Assembly (NCBI RefSeq): GCF_018873765.1
Contig: NC_057923.1
Coordinates: forward strand, 7,514,413-7,578,412
Reading direction: 5' to 3'
DNA length: 64,000 bases
Origin: Telopea speciosissima
Taxonomy: Eukaryota > Streptophyta > Magnoliopsida > Proteales > Proteaceae
Each line of letters opens with the position of its first letter. Position 1 is the stretch's first letter. This document shows, piece by piece, positions 47,766-57,394 of this stretch. A model generated the notes under the pieces. That model made no database searches and was not told the DNA's origin. It saw nothing but the letters and a program-made list of their open reading frames with translations. A program made the position numbers and the translations under genes.

Positions 47766-47870
47766 GTGATAGGGGTAAGATGGTCTTTTCACCACCTCGT
47801 TGTGTCTGGGGCGCACGGCAATAGGGACAGCTTGGCAATAGAGGACCCCGACGCGTGATCCCATGAGTAT
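47766..47870 (+). mobile_element. Half copy of the 25745-type palindromic MITE
   Basis: GTGATAGGGGTAAGATGGTC followed by TGTGTCTGGGGCGCACGGCA matches the right arm of 25745-25905. The left arm is missing. Confidence 0.55.
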
Positions 47871-48589
47871 TACTCGATATCTTCAATAAATATATTGAGA
47901 AGCTCATTGTTTAGACCCTCATGATGATTACGTGTCAAGGGGACCCTGTTTAAGGCATAATTTCAATAATTCACATATTTATTTGGGGTAATTTAGTTAA
48001 CTGAAAGATTGGATCAAAACCTATTTTCCGGAATCTGGTAAATTTTTCAAAGTTTTATTTGAGTACACTTCACTTCTACACTTCACTTCTAACCAAACAA
48101 AACCTTAAAATATCCCACACTTTTTAACGATTAAACTCAACACCTCTAACCAAATGCGTATCAAGAATCAAGATCCAAGAGTAGTGATAATGGGCTCATG
48201 GCTGCAAACTTGGTTAAGCCAGCCCCAGCCCAGCCCATTCTGAGTTTGGGTCCATCTAGACAAAGTCAATGGGCTGTATTCAGCCCAAGTTTATATTTTA
48301 AGTTGTACGTCAAGTTGGGGTTTAGTTCAACAATACCTTGATCAGGCCCAAAGCCCACCGATAATGACCCATGGCCCATATTGGTTTACCTAAATTGCAC
48401 TATATTTGTAACTTTTTTTGGGAGTTGAGGGGATTGGCTAGATAGGTAAGCCCGGGGTCCTCCTAAATTGCTCTTTAATAAAGGAAAGTATCAAGGAGAC
48501 CCTATGGTCAGACATCTAAGGATCCTCAAATTAGATTAACCCTCATTGAATTAAAAGTTCCTAGAAAAAAAAAAAAAGGTAATAAATAA
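47871..48589. other. Intergenic with repeat scraps
   Basis: It contains the tail of the LTR-like repeat at 47893-47930 (TTGAGAAGCTCATTGTTTAG) and a CCAGCCCAGCCC-rich patch at about 48190-48400 that looks like a decayed hAT body. No gene. Confidence 0.45.
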
Positions 48590-48888
48590 AAGATATAAAT
48601 CATCGTTAAAAATAATACGGCAATGGAAATTAAAAACCGTTGCCAAATATATAAACTTATAGTGACGGATATAAACCGTCGTTAAAAATAATACGGCGAC
48701 GAAAGATTAAACCATCGGCAAAAATAATTTTGCTAGAGACACACTTTTTCCATCAGCATTTTCCGCGACGACGCTATAGTCGACGGAGTGGTGACAGTTG
48801 CAACTATCGTCGCCTTTATCTTTGGCGACGGAAATGTATTTTCAGCGATGGTAATAAATCGTCGCCAACAATAGGATTTCTTGTAGTG
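48590..48888 (-). mobile_element. CACTA transposon terminus
   Basis: On the minus strand it begins CACTACAAGAAATCC at 48888, the usual plant CACTA end, followed by dense subterminal copies of CGTCGCC / GGCGACG / CGTCGTTAAAA in both orientations. The other terminus was not found, so it is a terminal fragment. Confidence 0.75.
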
Positions 48889-49109
48889 GAATACAGAGTG
48901 GACCAATCTAATTTAGGGGGGATTTGCAAGATGTAGTCTTTCGAGCATTGCTTTTACAAAATTAACATTTTTCAGTCCCAGGTTAACGGAGTGGGTTTAC
49001 TTATTAATTGTTTTGGAAAGCAGGGGAGGTATGCGTAAATATCTAAAACTCAATAGTGAATCTGTAATTAGGCTTTACCTCAGGGGAGGTACGTATAAAT
49101 TTTTCTATT

Positions 49110-49265
49110 ATTATTGAAGCTATGATAGCCGATCTACTAACAAAAGGATTGGCTCTGAAAGCTTTTCAGGATCATGTTACTCGTATGGAATTAGTTGGAT
49201 CCTTATATGTACTTTGTTTGTTGGAGTATAATTTTATTGATACAAATAATGTTTTCCTTTTATGA
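49110..49265 (+). mobile_element. Copia polyprotein C-terminal end
   Basis: The reading IIEAMIADLLTKGLALKAF followed by HVTRMELVG and a TGA at 49263 is the typical last stretch of Copia RNase H/polyprotein. The upstream polyprotein is missing. The noncoding 3' part and LTR follow to 52429 with two inserts. Confidence 0.75.
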
Positions 49266-49339
49266 TTTAATAGCATTTTGCTCTTATACATTATCATAAA
49301 TGTTTTGTTATGGTCATATTATGTTTGTTATATCTACTT

Positions 49340-50723
49340 CTTTTTTTTTTTTTGGGTAGAAAGCAGGCTATTCATTTACACGAGTCCAACGCCAAACAAA
49401 GGAAAAGGAAATACATAAAACAAATAGATAGCATGAAAAGCACAAGGTATGGATATACGGTATCCAAACCAAGGAGTGGAAATTGACCCGGTCGCACATG
49501 CTATTGATAGGGTCATCCAGGTTAGGGGTTGGGTCACTACCACTTCCCTAGATAATAGGTTATAGTCTTTGCTAAGTTTAAGCGCATGCACCAACATGCC
49601 AATAGTAGGGGCCCAAATATGCCAAACAGTCCAAAGTGACACTGCCCACACGTGCCGACACGCTCCCACAGCTTACTTTCAAACAAACCTGTTGGATCGG
49701 CAATAGTCCGCTAGATCGGCGAGTGGAGCATCGATTGACAGCAGGAGAGTGTTGGTGAATACGGACCGATGGCTGGGGCTGCAGAGCTGACGTTAACCTC
49801 AATGCCATAGGCACCATGATCAGCAACACCTGCAAAAACACACACACACACACAAAAAAAAAAAAGAAGGGCCGCCCTTGACAAAGAGCCCAGGCACATG
49901 AACAAATCCATGGAGCACAAAAGCTATAATTATTGGCCGACAAAAATCCCTAAACACCCACAGAACTGGCCCACCACTCGGTCCACTCCCCAACACAACT
50001 TTGTAAGACTGGTCTAGCCTCACAACCAACCGCAGTTCTACCGTGTCCGAGCATAGGTCGAAAAATCCACCGGAGCCAATAGCGAAGACTGAGGCGCCAA
50101 CACTGGTACCACCCCAAGAGAAGTCGAAGAGCTCGTTGTGGGTGTCCATGGCCTTGCGATTGAGGATCCAGAGAGTGTCGGCGGAGTCGCTGCCGGAGAG
50201 CACGATGCACATAAACTCATATTCGTTCATGATAAACGATAAGGAGAGCCCCAACACCAACATCAACTCCTCCCTAACATACAGATCAGGATCCCTGGTG
50301 TCGTCAACAACGACGATGAGGATGAGTACGCCAGCGACCTGATGGTCGAAGATCCAAAGCGTGAAGATGGTATTGCTACGGAGATGCCGTCAGAAATGCA
50401 CCAGATGCAGAGGAAGTTTGTTGCCTTGCGCTCTGTGTCCCAGAAGGTGAGGTTGAAGCTGGAGGTGCCGGAGCGCTTGGCCTCCGCCTCGCTGTTCAAG
50501 TTGTCGTTGATATGTTTGTTGGGCTCCACACGTTCGTTACCATCAGATTTGGTCTCGCCGTCGGGGTCGGCGTCTTCTTCGGTGGTGGTTCTGATAGTCA
50601 TGGTGGAAGAGATGAGGAGGAAAAAAGGAAAAAGGGAAAGAAACACGCACGACGACGGAAGAAGGGAAAAAAAGGGAAACCCAAAGCGATAGGGTTTTTT
50701 CTTCGCTGTTATGGACCAGCTAC
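49340..50723 (-). mobile_element. Retroposed transcript-like insert, unidentified ORF, 18-bp TSD
   Basis: TGTTTGTTATATCTACTT occurs at 49322-49339 and 50724-50741, and a T-run at 49341-49353 is the poly(A) of a minus-strand insertion. The insert is GC-richer than its surroundings. On the minus strand an ATG near 50601 opens a frame with MTIRTTTEEDADPDGETKSD and FNLTFWDTERK. A frame change later leads to LWIFDHQVAGVLILIVVVDD, TLWILNRKAMD and FDFSWGGTSVGASVF. I do not recognise the protein; a kelch-like flavour is too weak to name. No reverse transcriptase was seen, so it may be a processed pseudogene or a LINE-carried transcript. Confidence 0.75.
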
Positions 50724-50929
50724 TGTTTGTTATATCTACTTGCACATAGTGTTATCCACCTCTTGTGCCAGAGGTTGTTTAAAGGATACACTTTTTATGC
50801 GAGTTAGTAGAGTTATTCAGTTTGAGGATTTGGGCTAGTGTACGAGGACTAATGCATCTAGTCCTAGTGAGCTTTTTTTATTTAAGCATATATAATGAGT
50901 TTCTGTATAAAATAGATAATTTTGTAGTT

Positions 50930-51617
50930 TTTTTTTTGTTTTTTGTTTTTTTTTTTTTGGGGGGCCCGGGTCAGCCCCTACGATTTTATTAGAGAATGTC
51001 AAAGAATAATTGAATACAGGGGGGACATCTCGCCTTACCCCTTCCCAGCAATAAACAAAGAACTCTATCACTCATAGGAAAAATCTACCCCAACGCCCCT
51101 ACAAAAGCATAAAAAAATAAGCATATATACTATTTACGTATCACAGGGAGACCCATCGCATCTTCTCGGATAATCTACCGTAAGTTTGTAGAAAATCGAG
51201 TGACCCCAAGAGTAGTGCTGTCTGTCGCCGAGTCACAAGCCAAGTTTGCCAAGAAATCCGCTGCTCTATTTCCTTCACGGTAGATAAAGGCAATCCTCGG
51301 ACGTAGAGTGTCAATCAATTTCAAAACCTCTTAAAACCAGTACCACCCCTCTCAAGCGCCACATTCCCTTTTTTGGGTGCAAATCATAGTAGCCGTCGAA
51401 TCCGTATTAACATGGAAGTCCACATAGCCCAAACTTGCCCAAAGCAATAAACCATCTCTTAACGCACGGAGTTCAGCAATAGAGTTAGAACAATGCCCAT
51501 AGAAGTTAGAGAAAGTTGCGATAACTTCACCTTCCTTATTCCTTATAATGCCACCACCCCTATCCCCGGATTACCTTTGCATGCCCCATCCACAGTTAGC
51601 ATAACAGCGTTAAAAGG
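50930..51617 (-). mobile_element. L1-type LINE 3' end with RNase H, 16-bp TSD
   Basis: AGATAATTTTGTAGTT flanks it at 50914-50929 and 51618-51633, with a long T-rich poly(A) tract at 50930-50959. The minus strand reads LTVDGACKGNPG, AELRALRDGLLLWA, NTDSTATMI and YREGNRAADFLANLA, giving the D-E-D-D set of RNase H. One stop lies in the middle. It is 5'-truncated to 688 bp. Confidence 0.88.
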
Positions 51618-51998
51618 AGATAATTTTGTAGTTCTAGTGGTAGTTTGTCATGTGAAGAACAACTCTAGTGAGCTCCCAATGATTGAGTAACTAGTGACTT
51701 TTAGTTGAAGGTTAGAACTACTTTAGATTTGACATATTCAATCACTGTGATACGCAATTTTCTTACCACTACTTTACACTTGTGTAGCTTAAAAGTGGGT
51801 GGGGTGTAGACATTTTGACGTGTAGCGTCTCATGTCGACTTAAGATATGACAACACTTATGATTGGGTGTTTGTGTTTTTATATGGACCAACAGTGTAAT
51901 GTTTTAAGATGAACTACTTTTAATATTTTCTATATATGTGTTCCTAGTTTATCTAATCCAAGGTTGAAGCAATTACATGTTACTGCCCAAGTGGAATA

Positions 51999-52429
51999 TG
52001 TAACATTTTCATCATATATTATGCACCGGCCATTGTATAAGGTTGGATTAGTGGATGAGTGTTGATTGGCAGGCTTGATTGGACGGAGTCCAATTGGGAG
52101 TTATCTCCATAATGGGTTAATGATTTCAATTAACCGCTTTAAGGTATAATGACTTAATTGGATTTTATTATGGGAGAGTTTCAATTGTACTATGTTTCAG
52201 GTCAGTCACTACACCCTATCTATATAAAAGAAACATTGTTCATTTGTTGTTATCAATTCACAATGTACATAGAAAGGGGAGTAGACAAGACTAACCAGGA
52301 GAAAAGCTAACGTTCAAGGAGATTTTCTACAAGCGATATGGATTCGGGTATAGTTCTAATCGAATATTCATTATTGTATATTGTTTGTGTTTTTCAATCC
52401 ATCATATTAATTATATAATTATTTTCTCA
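51999..52429 (+). mobile_element. Copia LTR followed by a primer-binding site
   Basis: The LTR begins TGTAACATTTTCATC after CCCAAGTGGAATA, the usual Copia 3' polypurine-side sequence, and ends TTCTCA. A TATATAAAAG box lies at about 52220. TGGTATCAGAGCC follows at 52432-52444, which is the tRNA-iMet primer site expected after a 5' LTR. The unit is therefore bordered on the left by a 3' internal end and on the right by a 5' internal start. Confidence 0.75.
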
Positions 52430-52444
52430 ATTGGTATCAGAGCC

Positions 52445-52974
52445 AATATGATTGGATTATTGAATAAAATTAAAGATTTTGTTCTTGTTAATTGTCTTTT
52501 ATTCCGGTTCCGGTTCCGGTTTGGGTTTGGTCGATTATAGTTTTTCAATCCGTTAGAGTTTTTTTATTCATGATTTACATGTTGTTCTTTCTCTTATAAT
52601 CTGATATGTAATAATAATAATAATAATTTAAATACGACTATTAGGTCACCGATAGCAGCAGCATGGTCTTCCCTTTTGCAAGGTCGATTATTGTTTTGGA
52701 TGAATCACTAGAGTTTCAATTTCCAAATTCCAATGCTATATGTATTCATGGAGGGATGACCTCCATTAATGGAATTGCTAGAGCTTGGATTGACAAATTT
52801 GAGACTGATGGGCTTAGCAATGGAGTGCTCGAAGAGACACTAGAGAATGGATACTATTGCATACTGGGAAAGGGAAATACAAGTTGATACACATTTTAAA
52901 TTTACAAAATACCTGTACATCATAAAGTATTTAGAGATGGTCTTTTGAGGAATGGGATTACTCCCGACCACCAA
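52445..52974. other. Copia leader-like sequence, then unassigned
   Basis: The first about 120 bp after the primer site are probably the 5' untranslated leader of a Copia. A 74-codon open frame (52663-52887) has no recognisable domain and is not called. Confidence 0.4.
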
Positions 52975-53172
52975 TTAGGGTTTTAGTAATTGGTGTCGGT
53001 CTTTGTCAAATCCAATATCGATTTGGATTGGTTAGTATTGATCAGGTTTACCCTTGTTTTTCTTAAAAAAAATAGATTTGTTTTGTTTTTTTAATATATT
53101 TTTACCCTTGTTCATATTGATCCACCCATATGAGATCGGTCAAGAATCGATTTTAGTGGAGACCGATACCAA
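52975..53172 (-). mobile_element. MITE-like element, AAGGTTT family, second copy
   Basis: AGGGTTTTAGTAATTGGTGT at the left and GGTCAAGAATCG near the right match the reverse complement of 23362-23550. Confidence 0.5.
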
Positions 53173-53184
53173 TACAAATTGATG

Positions 53185-53390
53185 GATTTGATTCTCCGCT
53201 AGTCGTGGCGGGAGTTGAAGGGTCCAGCTTAGCAAAAACACCAAAAAAAAGGGGGTGTATGGTCATTTCATAGGGCCCACTTGAGTCCCACCTGTGAAAT
53301 TATCAAAACCACCCTTGTTTTTGGGTATTTTTACTAGGCTGGACCCTCCAGCTCCCGCCACAACTGAAGGAGAGCCAAATTACAAATCAG
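53185..53390. mobile_element. Palindromic MITE, TGGCGG(A/G) family, member 2
   Basis: The arms of about 90 bp pair (GTCGTGGCGGGAGTTGAAGG with GTTGTGGCGGGAGCTGGAGG; CCAGCTTAGCAAAAACACC with CCAGCCTAGTAAAAATACC), with a loop around GGGCCCACTTGAGTCCC. It lies about 0.5 kb upstream of the V-ATPase start codon. Confidence 0.75.
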
Positions 53391-53883
53391 TCTATCCGAC
53401 CAATCCGATACCAATTCCTCGTACCATGCCACCAATACGGTCAGTTGATCTGCCGATCAGAAATCCTTTTGCCAGATTTGGGGAATGGTAATTAGCGATA
53501 GAAGGTACACAAGATGACTCCATATATAGAGATATTAAGCTGATAAGCTCATTTCCAATCTTCCGATAAACAAGCTGTCGGTTGGCAGCTGTTTACAAAG
53601 GGACTCAACCATAATTTGTCGTAAAGATCAGGGTAATCTTTGTGATTAAAATAATAATTTTTATCCAGAATAACTCTCTGGTGCAATCAGTTTAATCTCT
53701 GGCAGATTCTCTCTCTCCACCCCCGCTCGTGCCTGTAACCCTTAATCGTGATTCTTTTGGATCACTGGAGTTTTTATTCATTCTCGTATTTCTGTCATTT
53801 TTACGTTAACTTGGATCGCCTGGTTTCTTGCTATCTTCTTTTGTCGTGCTCTTTCTCGTTGATCTTCGAATCCAGCTCTGAAA
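53391..53883 (+). promoter_or_regulatory. V-ATPase d upstream region and 5' leader
   Basis: CATATATAGAG at about 53521 is a TATA-box candidate. A pyrimidine-rich leader (TTCTCTCTCTCCACCCCCGC at about 53706) precedes the start codon. The start site itself cannot be set. Confidence 0.4.
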
Positions 53884-54064
53884 ATGTACGGATTCGAAGC
53901 TCTAACTTTCAACGTTCATAGCGGATATCTTGAAGCCATTGTCCGAGGTCATAGATCTGGCCTTCTCACAGCTGCCGATTATAACAACCTCTGCCAATGT
54001 GAAACCCTAGACGACATCAAGATGCATCTCTCCGCCACTGAGTACGGTCCATATCTGCAGAATG
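53884..54064 (+). CDS. VHA-d: V-type proton ATPase subunit d, exon 1 (partial gene)
   Basis: Subunit d sits at the centre of the membrane V0 sector and couples the rotor stalk to the proteolipid ring of the vacuolar/endomembrane proton pump. The 60 codons read MYGFEALTFNVH, YLEAIVRGHRSGLLTAADYN, NLCQCETLDDIKMHLSATEYG and end LQN, followed by a consensus donor G/GTGAGT at 54065. This corresponds to the first about 60 of about 350 residues and is almost identical to plant subunit d. The next exon (expected to include an IVEKCTLKLVDDY-like segment) was not found in the remaining 9.9 kb, which is filled with retroelements. Either intron 1 exceeds 9.9 kb or this is a stranded exon. Confidence 0.88.
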
Positions 54065-55205
54065 GTGAGTCTGTCTTGTACGATCTTTGATTTGACTTTA
54101 TTTTTTGAATAAAAACATGCCTTTGCTGGGGACGAGATGAAATTCCTGTTAAGAGACTCAGAACTTGATACTGAACTCTCGTTTAATTCTTCAAGTTTTA
54201 CTGTATATGATATGGGCTATTGGGAGTTCTCTAACTGAATTATGAATTATTGGATTATGGGAGTTCTCTAACAAAGTGGGAATTAGACACCTATAGGCAT
54301 TTCTATCAGTTGATTCAGTTGTAGTCAATCTATTGATGTTTGCTTGCTGGTCTATCATTTTTTAACATTAAGTGGGGTTTCTAATTCTGTCCTATCTATG
54401 CAAGGATTGTAATCGTGCCAAACTGAAATTCTCTCAATGTACCTGCTGTATGAAATATACGTTTCTAGTTACCCCCTGTAGTAGTTTCTGCACTTGGAAG
54501 CGTCAGGCTGAAGTCTTATCCTTGAAATTAAAATTTTTGTCGATGGTAAATGTCACTTCTGCATTTTTTTTTCTTTGAAATATATTACCTGGCAACTCTG
54601 TTAGTTTAGAGTTTACAGTTCAATCAGATTCCTTTCATATGGTTTTCTTGACACAAATTTAATAAGGAACATCTCTCTTGCACATATTTCAGGGGCTCTT
54701 GTTTGAGAATGCTGTTAGGGATGGTATCTTTGTTTGAGCATCGGGTTTAGAAATCAAATTACACAAAAAACTCAACTAAGCCTTCTCCCAACTAAAAGGA
54801 GTTGGCTACATAAATCCTGTCTCACCATTTAACTTTTGCTTTGTTTTTTTTTCTTCTTCTTGTGGGGGTGGTGGAGTGCCAAAGAGAGAAGGGAAGACGC
54901 CTAAGATGGAGCTCAAAGTTGTAGGGTGAAAGAGAGTCATGCCACACTCCCCTTGAGCAACAACCCAATATCAACTTTTGATTTCATCAAATCCGTCCCT
55001 TTCGTTGGGTACATGCAATTATATAAAGGAAGAAAAAAACAAAGACTAATCAAACTCTAAAACGGAAACTAACTTGCATCCAAACTCTCTCTCTCTCTCT
55101 CTATATATATATATCTCCTATTCTTACGTGGCCCATCCAAAACAAAAGGCATAAAGACTAACTAAACTACTACCGACCCTTATTAGACTAAAAACCCGGA
55201 TTGGG
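54065..55205. other. Sequence after V-ATPase exon 1, presumed intron
   Basis: Apart from the RTE tail and a (CT)n-(TA)n tract at about 55086-55115, no exon or element was recognised. Confidence 0.5.
54762..54825 (-). mobile_element. RTE LINE 3' tail fragment
   Basis: ACTCAACTAAGCCTTCTCCCAACT followed by GGAGTTGGCTACATAAATCC matches the RTE tail at 26760-26815. Confidence 0.55.
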
Positions 55206-56388
55206 TGATGCAGAATTATCACCAAACTTGGCTTCTTTGTTTAGGAATAAGTCTAGGGTTGGGTTATATACATGTTGGGCCTGTGATCCCACGGGTTTTC
55301 TATGTAATAGGCCACTTTTATGGGCCTAAAATATGGGTAATTAGGTTGCATACGGGATTAGTTGTTTTAGTTCCATACTTATATTTATTTTAGTGTTTTT
55401 GTTTATAAATTGAATTGGTTCAACCAATGGTTCAATTTAAGTGATTTTAGTAGTTTTCTTTTAAGTATTTAGTGGGGTTGGATTAGGACTCTAGTTTGAG
55501 TCTATTTTAGTTTCCTAGTCAGTTTAAGTTACCTAATATGTTAAGGATTTGATTAGGCCTTCCCTTTTTAGTGTAGGAATCTATTTTTGAGTCTTTTATA
55601 TAAGGTTGTAAGGGGGCAAAGTATTGTACACGAATTTTGATATTAATGAAAAGCTTTTGCTGCTCTTCTTCTCCATTTAAGATTTTTATCTTGTGTTTGA
55701 TTAAGGTTGGTTGGATCGATGTTTGATCTGATTGACACCTTGCAGTGGGAAGCCCGGGTGGTTCGTTGCTGGGATTGGTGTTCGATCCAATTGACACCTT
55801 GCGGTGTGAAGCTTAGGTGGTTCTTTGGAAGATCTCTTCAAGTTTTAGTTAAAGATTCAATTTTTATTCAAGTTTCCCAATCAAACAAGCTGCTGCCAAG
55901 GATTCTGTGCAACAAAAGTTTGAATCATCCCAAACCCTTTCTTCTTCTAATCCTCTAAACCACCAAACCCTAAGAGCCCCCTTTTTATTTTCAATTTTCT
56001 CAATACCTAAATTTTGCCCAGACCAAACCAGCCAGCAAAATCCCTCCTTTTTTTAAATCAAACTCTCCTCTTACCATAAGGAAAACTCGATCCAAGTTGC
56101 TCCCTCATCTGACCATCATAAACCCTAAAAATCCATCTTTTCATCTTTTCGAAAACCCAAAACCCAAAACCCTAACCTTGTTGCCGATTCAAGTTTACAC
56201 ACTTCCAGCCATTAAAACATCTCAGGACCTTCACTGTTAGACTCCCCTACCTTGACTTGACATAACTCTAACACCAAACCCTAACCCTAATTTCACCTAA
56301 AACCCTATTTTTGGCCTACCTGATTGATGTTCATAACAGATCCTGCTTGACTGGCTCCTAATTGGATCCCTTCCAATCTAGGACTACA
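55206..56388 (+). mobile_element. Gypsy-type LTR (1.18 kb), left member of a pair
   Basis: It starts TGATGCAGAATTATCACC and ends GGACTACA. TTTTATATAAGG at about 55597 with AAAGTATTGTACACG and GATATTAATGAAAAGC downstream looks like its promoter and transcript start. The first about 675 bp are closely matched by the second LTR up to its truncation. Confidence 0.8.
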
Positions 56389-56497
56389 TTAAGTGGTATC
56401 AGAGAACGGATGAACTTGGTCGAAGCTGCTACTCATATGTTGTTTCTCCCTCATCACTGCAAAATTCGAGGACGGATTTTTTCAAGCTGGAGAGAGT
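56389..56497 (+). mobile_element. 109-bp internal remnant: primer site joined to polypurine end
   Basis: The segment starts TTAAG-TGGTATCAGAG (primer site) and ends TTCGAGGACGGATTTTTTCA / AGCTGGAGAGAGT, the usual Gypsy sequence just before a 3' LTR. All of gag and pol is missing. Confidence 0.75.
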
Positions 56498-56881
56498 TGA
56501 TGCAAAATCATCACCAAACTGGGCTTCTTTGCTTAAGAATAAGTCTAGGGTTGGGTCATATACATGTTGGGCCTTTGATCCCATGGGTTTTCTATGTAAT
56601 AAGCCACTTTTATGGGCCTCAAATATGGGTAATTAGGTTGTATACGGGATTAGTTGTTTTAGTTAAATACTTAGTTTTATTTTGGTGTTTTTGTTCATAG
56701 ATTGAATCGTTCATCCAATGGTTTAATTTAAGTGATTTTAGTAGTTTTCTTTGAAGTGTTTAGTAGCATTGGATTAGGACTCTGTTTTGAGTCTATTTCA
56801 GTTTCCTAGTCAGTTTAAGTTGCCTAATGGGTTAAGGATTGGGTTATACCTTTCGTTTTTAGTGTAGAAGTCTATTTTTGA
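56498..56881 (+). mobile_element. Second Gypsy LTR copy, 3'-truncated
   Basis: It starts TGATGCAAAATCATCACC and follows the first LTR to TCTATTTTTGAGT, where a different Gypsy fragment in the opposite strand begins. Confidence 0.8.
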
Positions 56882-56884
56882 GTT

Positions 56885-57394
56885 TGAGTTTGAGTTTGGG
56901 TTGCCAAACCCAACTTTGCTGGTCCGACCAGTGCAGTGCTACTGCATCAATTCTCCTCTGAAAAGAACTCGACTTCTTTGAGTTTGGATAAGGACCAAGG
57001 AGACCATCTGATTTAACACATTGGAGGAGAAAAGATACCGCTGTCTGTTGAAGCTTGATTGTTGAAAGGTTCTTAGCTTGAAGAAACTTCACTCAAGTCC
57101 ACTGTGTTTAAAAGAATAATTGTTTTGATAATCACAATGACGTGCCTTTTTATCAAAGAGTCATGATTGCCCTAGGAGGATGTGACACACCTTTAAAGGT
57201 AAGAGTAGGACATCATATTGCACCGTGTCGATCAAACAACCAATAAAATATATGAGCAAACATCGATTGTTGTCCTTGAGCTGAGTATTGTTTATGACGC
57301 AACTTTGTAGGGGTTAGGATGTGGCCCTGCCTTTAAATTGAGCTTGCGAACGGTGTCTCTAGAGATGACATTGATACAACTACCACCGTCAAAT
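56885..57394 (-). mobile_element. Gypsy protease-region remnant
   Basis: The minus strand reads DGGSCINVISRDTVRKL, KAGPHPNPYKV, then after frame breaks PLKVCHILLGQS and LFDKKARH, the aspartic-protease (D-G-G-S/A) and following ILGRPW / FD block of Ty3-Gypsy polyproteins. Several stops; dead. Confidence 0.75.

Larger units (their letters stand above)
46155..47766 (+). mobile_element. L1-type LINE ORF2 C-terminal part, twice interrupted
   Basis: Plus-strand pieces read in order WISWQ-like / KKNGGLGFQDPQLHNHALFV / VAWMNWNQLDVTWSRFVK, then (46778-47090) GNGN, VTNFKLQHWCPIDAIFVWF and MSWNREVLDRVFH, then (47694-47766) KMFSVKTAYHLLCNQRD, the start of the zinc-binding RT-associated domain. A Tourist-like MITE (46443-46777) and a hAT element (47099-47685) split it. 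The first 170 bp are duplicated at 37352-37535. Confidence 0.8.

Noticed and set aside
52663..52887. 74-codon open frame after the Copia primer site
   Set aside because: No recognisable domain, no splice support and probable retroelement context, so it is not called as a gene.
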